Positions 5,965-7,161 of a stretch of 7,161 nt of DNA are shown here, one piece after another (the stretch's first letter is position 1; every line of letters begins with the position of its first letter). Made by a program: the position numbers and the translations under genes. The notes beneath the pieces are model-generated. The model saw only the letters and a list, made by a program, of their open reading frames with translations, had not been told where the DNA came from and ran no database searches. Source of the DNA: Verrucomicrobiales bacterium (GTDB lineage Bacteria; Verrucomicrobiota; Verrucomicrobiia; Verrucomicrobiales; DEV007); assembly GCA_013003335.1 (NCBI GenBank), contig JABDJT010000134.1:1-7161 (forward strand). Reading direction: 5' to 3'.

Positions 5965-7161
5965 ATGTCCGGCATCGGAATCCAGCTTCAGAAACTTCTC
6001 CGCCCGAATTCCTTCACAGGCTCTCTGTGGGCGTTTTCTCTTTCCATTATTGCCAGCGGCAGTCCATGGATCATCTCATTTCTCTCCATTCTCGTCCTGC
6101 ATCGGATTCTTCAGCCCATTCTTGAGGAGGGCCCGCTCACCCTGTTTTCCACGACAATCGCTCATGTCTATGCCGTCGCGCTGGTCTTGTTCGGAGGACT
6201 GCAATTCGTGCTGAACCGGTTCGCGGTGGGCTGTATCAGGGGAAAAAGAGAGGACCGCATCATTCCTTCCTGCCTTCCGGCACTTCTTTTCACCGGCGGA
6301 CTCAGTTTTGCCATCGGATTCGTGTTGTTTGGACTGCTCATCCCGGAATCCTGGCAGTTCAAGGTGAGTGCGATCTCACTGCTGATTTACGTCTCGATGA
6401 TTTTCGTGGCGACGAATTTCCTCTCCGTATTGCCGAAATCCCGGGGGATCGTCCCCGGTTTTTTGATGGGATACGGAATCGCCCTCTTCGCAGTGTGGGC
6501 CGGAGCTCGGGCTTTCGGAGTGGCTGGTGGCTTGGCTGGATTTTCGGCCGGTCACTTGATCCTGCTGATGATCCTGATCTGGCGTCTGCAGGCGGAAACC
6601 GGTAATCGACCTCCCGACCAAGCGGACTGGAAATTTCTCCGGATTTTCAAACGATTCCCGTCGATGGCCTGGTGCGGGATCCTCCTCTACCTGGGAATCT
6701 GGATCGACAAATTCCTGTTCTGGCACCTCTCGTCTCAGGGCCAGGCGGTAAGCGGGGTAATGCGTGCGTCTCCAGCATACGATCCGGTTTTTTTCCTGAG
6801 CCTGCTATCTGTCGTCCCCGCCCTGGCGTTCTTCTTTCTCCGTTTCGAAACAAAAATTGCAGGTTCGCTCGATCAATTTCAACTGGCGATCGACGGGCAG
6901 GGCACGCTGGATGAGATTCGAGAGGAGAAATTCGCTATGGTGCAATCTCTCCGCCGGGGATTGACTCAATCCATAACCGTGCAGGCTGTCGTTACGGTCG
7001 GGTTGCTCATTTCGACACCAGGCATCCTCGAGTGGCTCGGTCTTTCGACAGGGAAAAGCAGTTTCGTCCTGATTACCCTGATCGGGGCGTCATTACTCAG
7101 CCTTTATCTGGCGATGCTCAAAGTCCTGTTTCAGTTCGATGACCGCCGGGGAGCGTTGTAT
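5965..7161 (+). CDS. pelG: PelG, polytopic inner-membrane protein of Pel export (runs off right edge)
   Basis: The frame is open from ATG 5965 to the window end, giving 399 residues of a protein that is about 456 long in Pseudomonas. It begins MSGIGIQLQKLLR, the PelG N-terminal signature (family form MAGIGFxLRKLL), followed by a SGSPWIISF segment matching the conserved SGPW region. About ten hydrophobic segments are visible, separated by short charged loops (for example RGKREDR near 92 and an acidic-basic loop near 322-340). PelG resembles MATE/flippase-type transporters and is believed to carry the nascent Pel chain across the inner membrane with PelD, PelE and PelF. An AGGA touches the ATG directly, too close for a normal ribosome binding site. 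The roughly 57 C-terminal residues are outside the window. No anomaly is seen in the visible part. Confidence 0.9.
   Translation, partial: MSGIGIQLQKLLRPNSFTGSLWAFSLSIIASGSPWIISFLSILVLHRILQPILEEGPLTLFSTTIAHVYAVALVLFGGLQFVLNRFAVGCIRGKREDRIIPSCLPALLFTGGLSFAIGFVLFGLLIPESWQFKVSAISLLIYVSMIFVATNFLSVLPKSRGIVPGFLMGYGIALFAVWAGARAFGVAGGLAGFSAGHLILLMILIWRLQAETGNRPPDQADWKFLRIFKRFPSMAWCGILLYLGIWIDKFLFWHLSSQGQAVSGVMRASPAYDPVFFLSLLSVVPALAFFFLRFETKIAGSLDQFQLAIDGQGTLDEIREEKFAMVQSLRRGLTQSITVQAVVTVGLLISTPGILEWLGLSTGKSSFVLITLIGASLLSLYLAMLKVLFQFDDRRGALY

Overview
The window carries the inner-membrane synthase half of a Pel-type exopolysaccharide locus on the plus strand (pelD, pelE, pelF, then pelG running off the right edge). 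A divergent minus-strand pair lies to its left: a predicted exported carbon-nitrogen hydrolase and a small unknown protein cut by the left edge. Moderate-high GC, signal peptides and Pel genes point to a Gram-negative bacterium. None of the starts has a well-placed Shine-Dalgarno sequence. A PVC-group (Verrucomicrobiota-like) host would fit, but that is only an inference.

Layout. 1-276 (minus): N-terminal 92 codons of an unknown protein with a hydrophobic leader. 290-1624 (minus): nitrilase-superfamily hydrolase with an intact E233-K301-C334 triad and an extra N-terminal domain. 1625-1790: divergent intergenic region with a sigma70-like promoter candidate for pelD and an inverted repeat. 1791-3281: pelD, the c-di-GMP receptor. 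3281-4291: pelE, overlapping pelD by one base. 4356-5906: pelF, the cytosolic glycosyltransferase. 5965-7161: pelG, a polytopic membrane protein (399 codons present).

How it works together. By analogy with Pseudomonas, PelD binds c-di-GMP and, with PelE and PelG, forms the membrane complex that activates PelF and passes the growing polymer across the inner membrane. PelD keeps the complete binding signature (R401xxD404 and R436, with the same 35-residue spacing as in Pseudomonas). PelF does not keep its own: the GT4 EX7E motif reads D412...G420, and other signature loops have drifted, so its catalysis is in doubt. pelA, pelB and pelC are absent upstream. The locus starts with pelD and the rest must lie to the right, elsewhere, or be missing.

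The most unusual structure is a 46-bp near-palindromic repeat, ending CGAAT...ATTCG, at 209-254, 4300-4345 and 5911-5956. It occupies every non-overlapping spacer between co-directional genes in this window. Two copies are 43/46 identical, the third about 34/46, and a 13-base fragment of it abuts the hydrolase start codon. It behaves like a REP/MITE-like or mRNA-level element that settles between genes of operons. The left copy overlaps the possible N-terminal coding region of the unknown gene.
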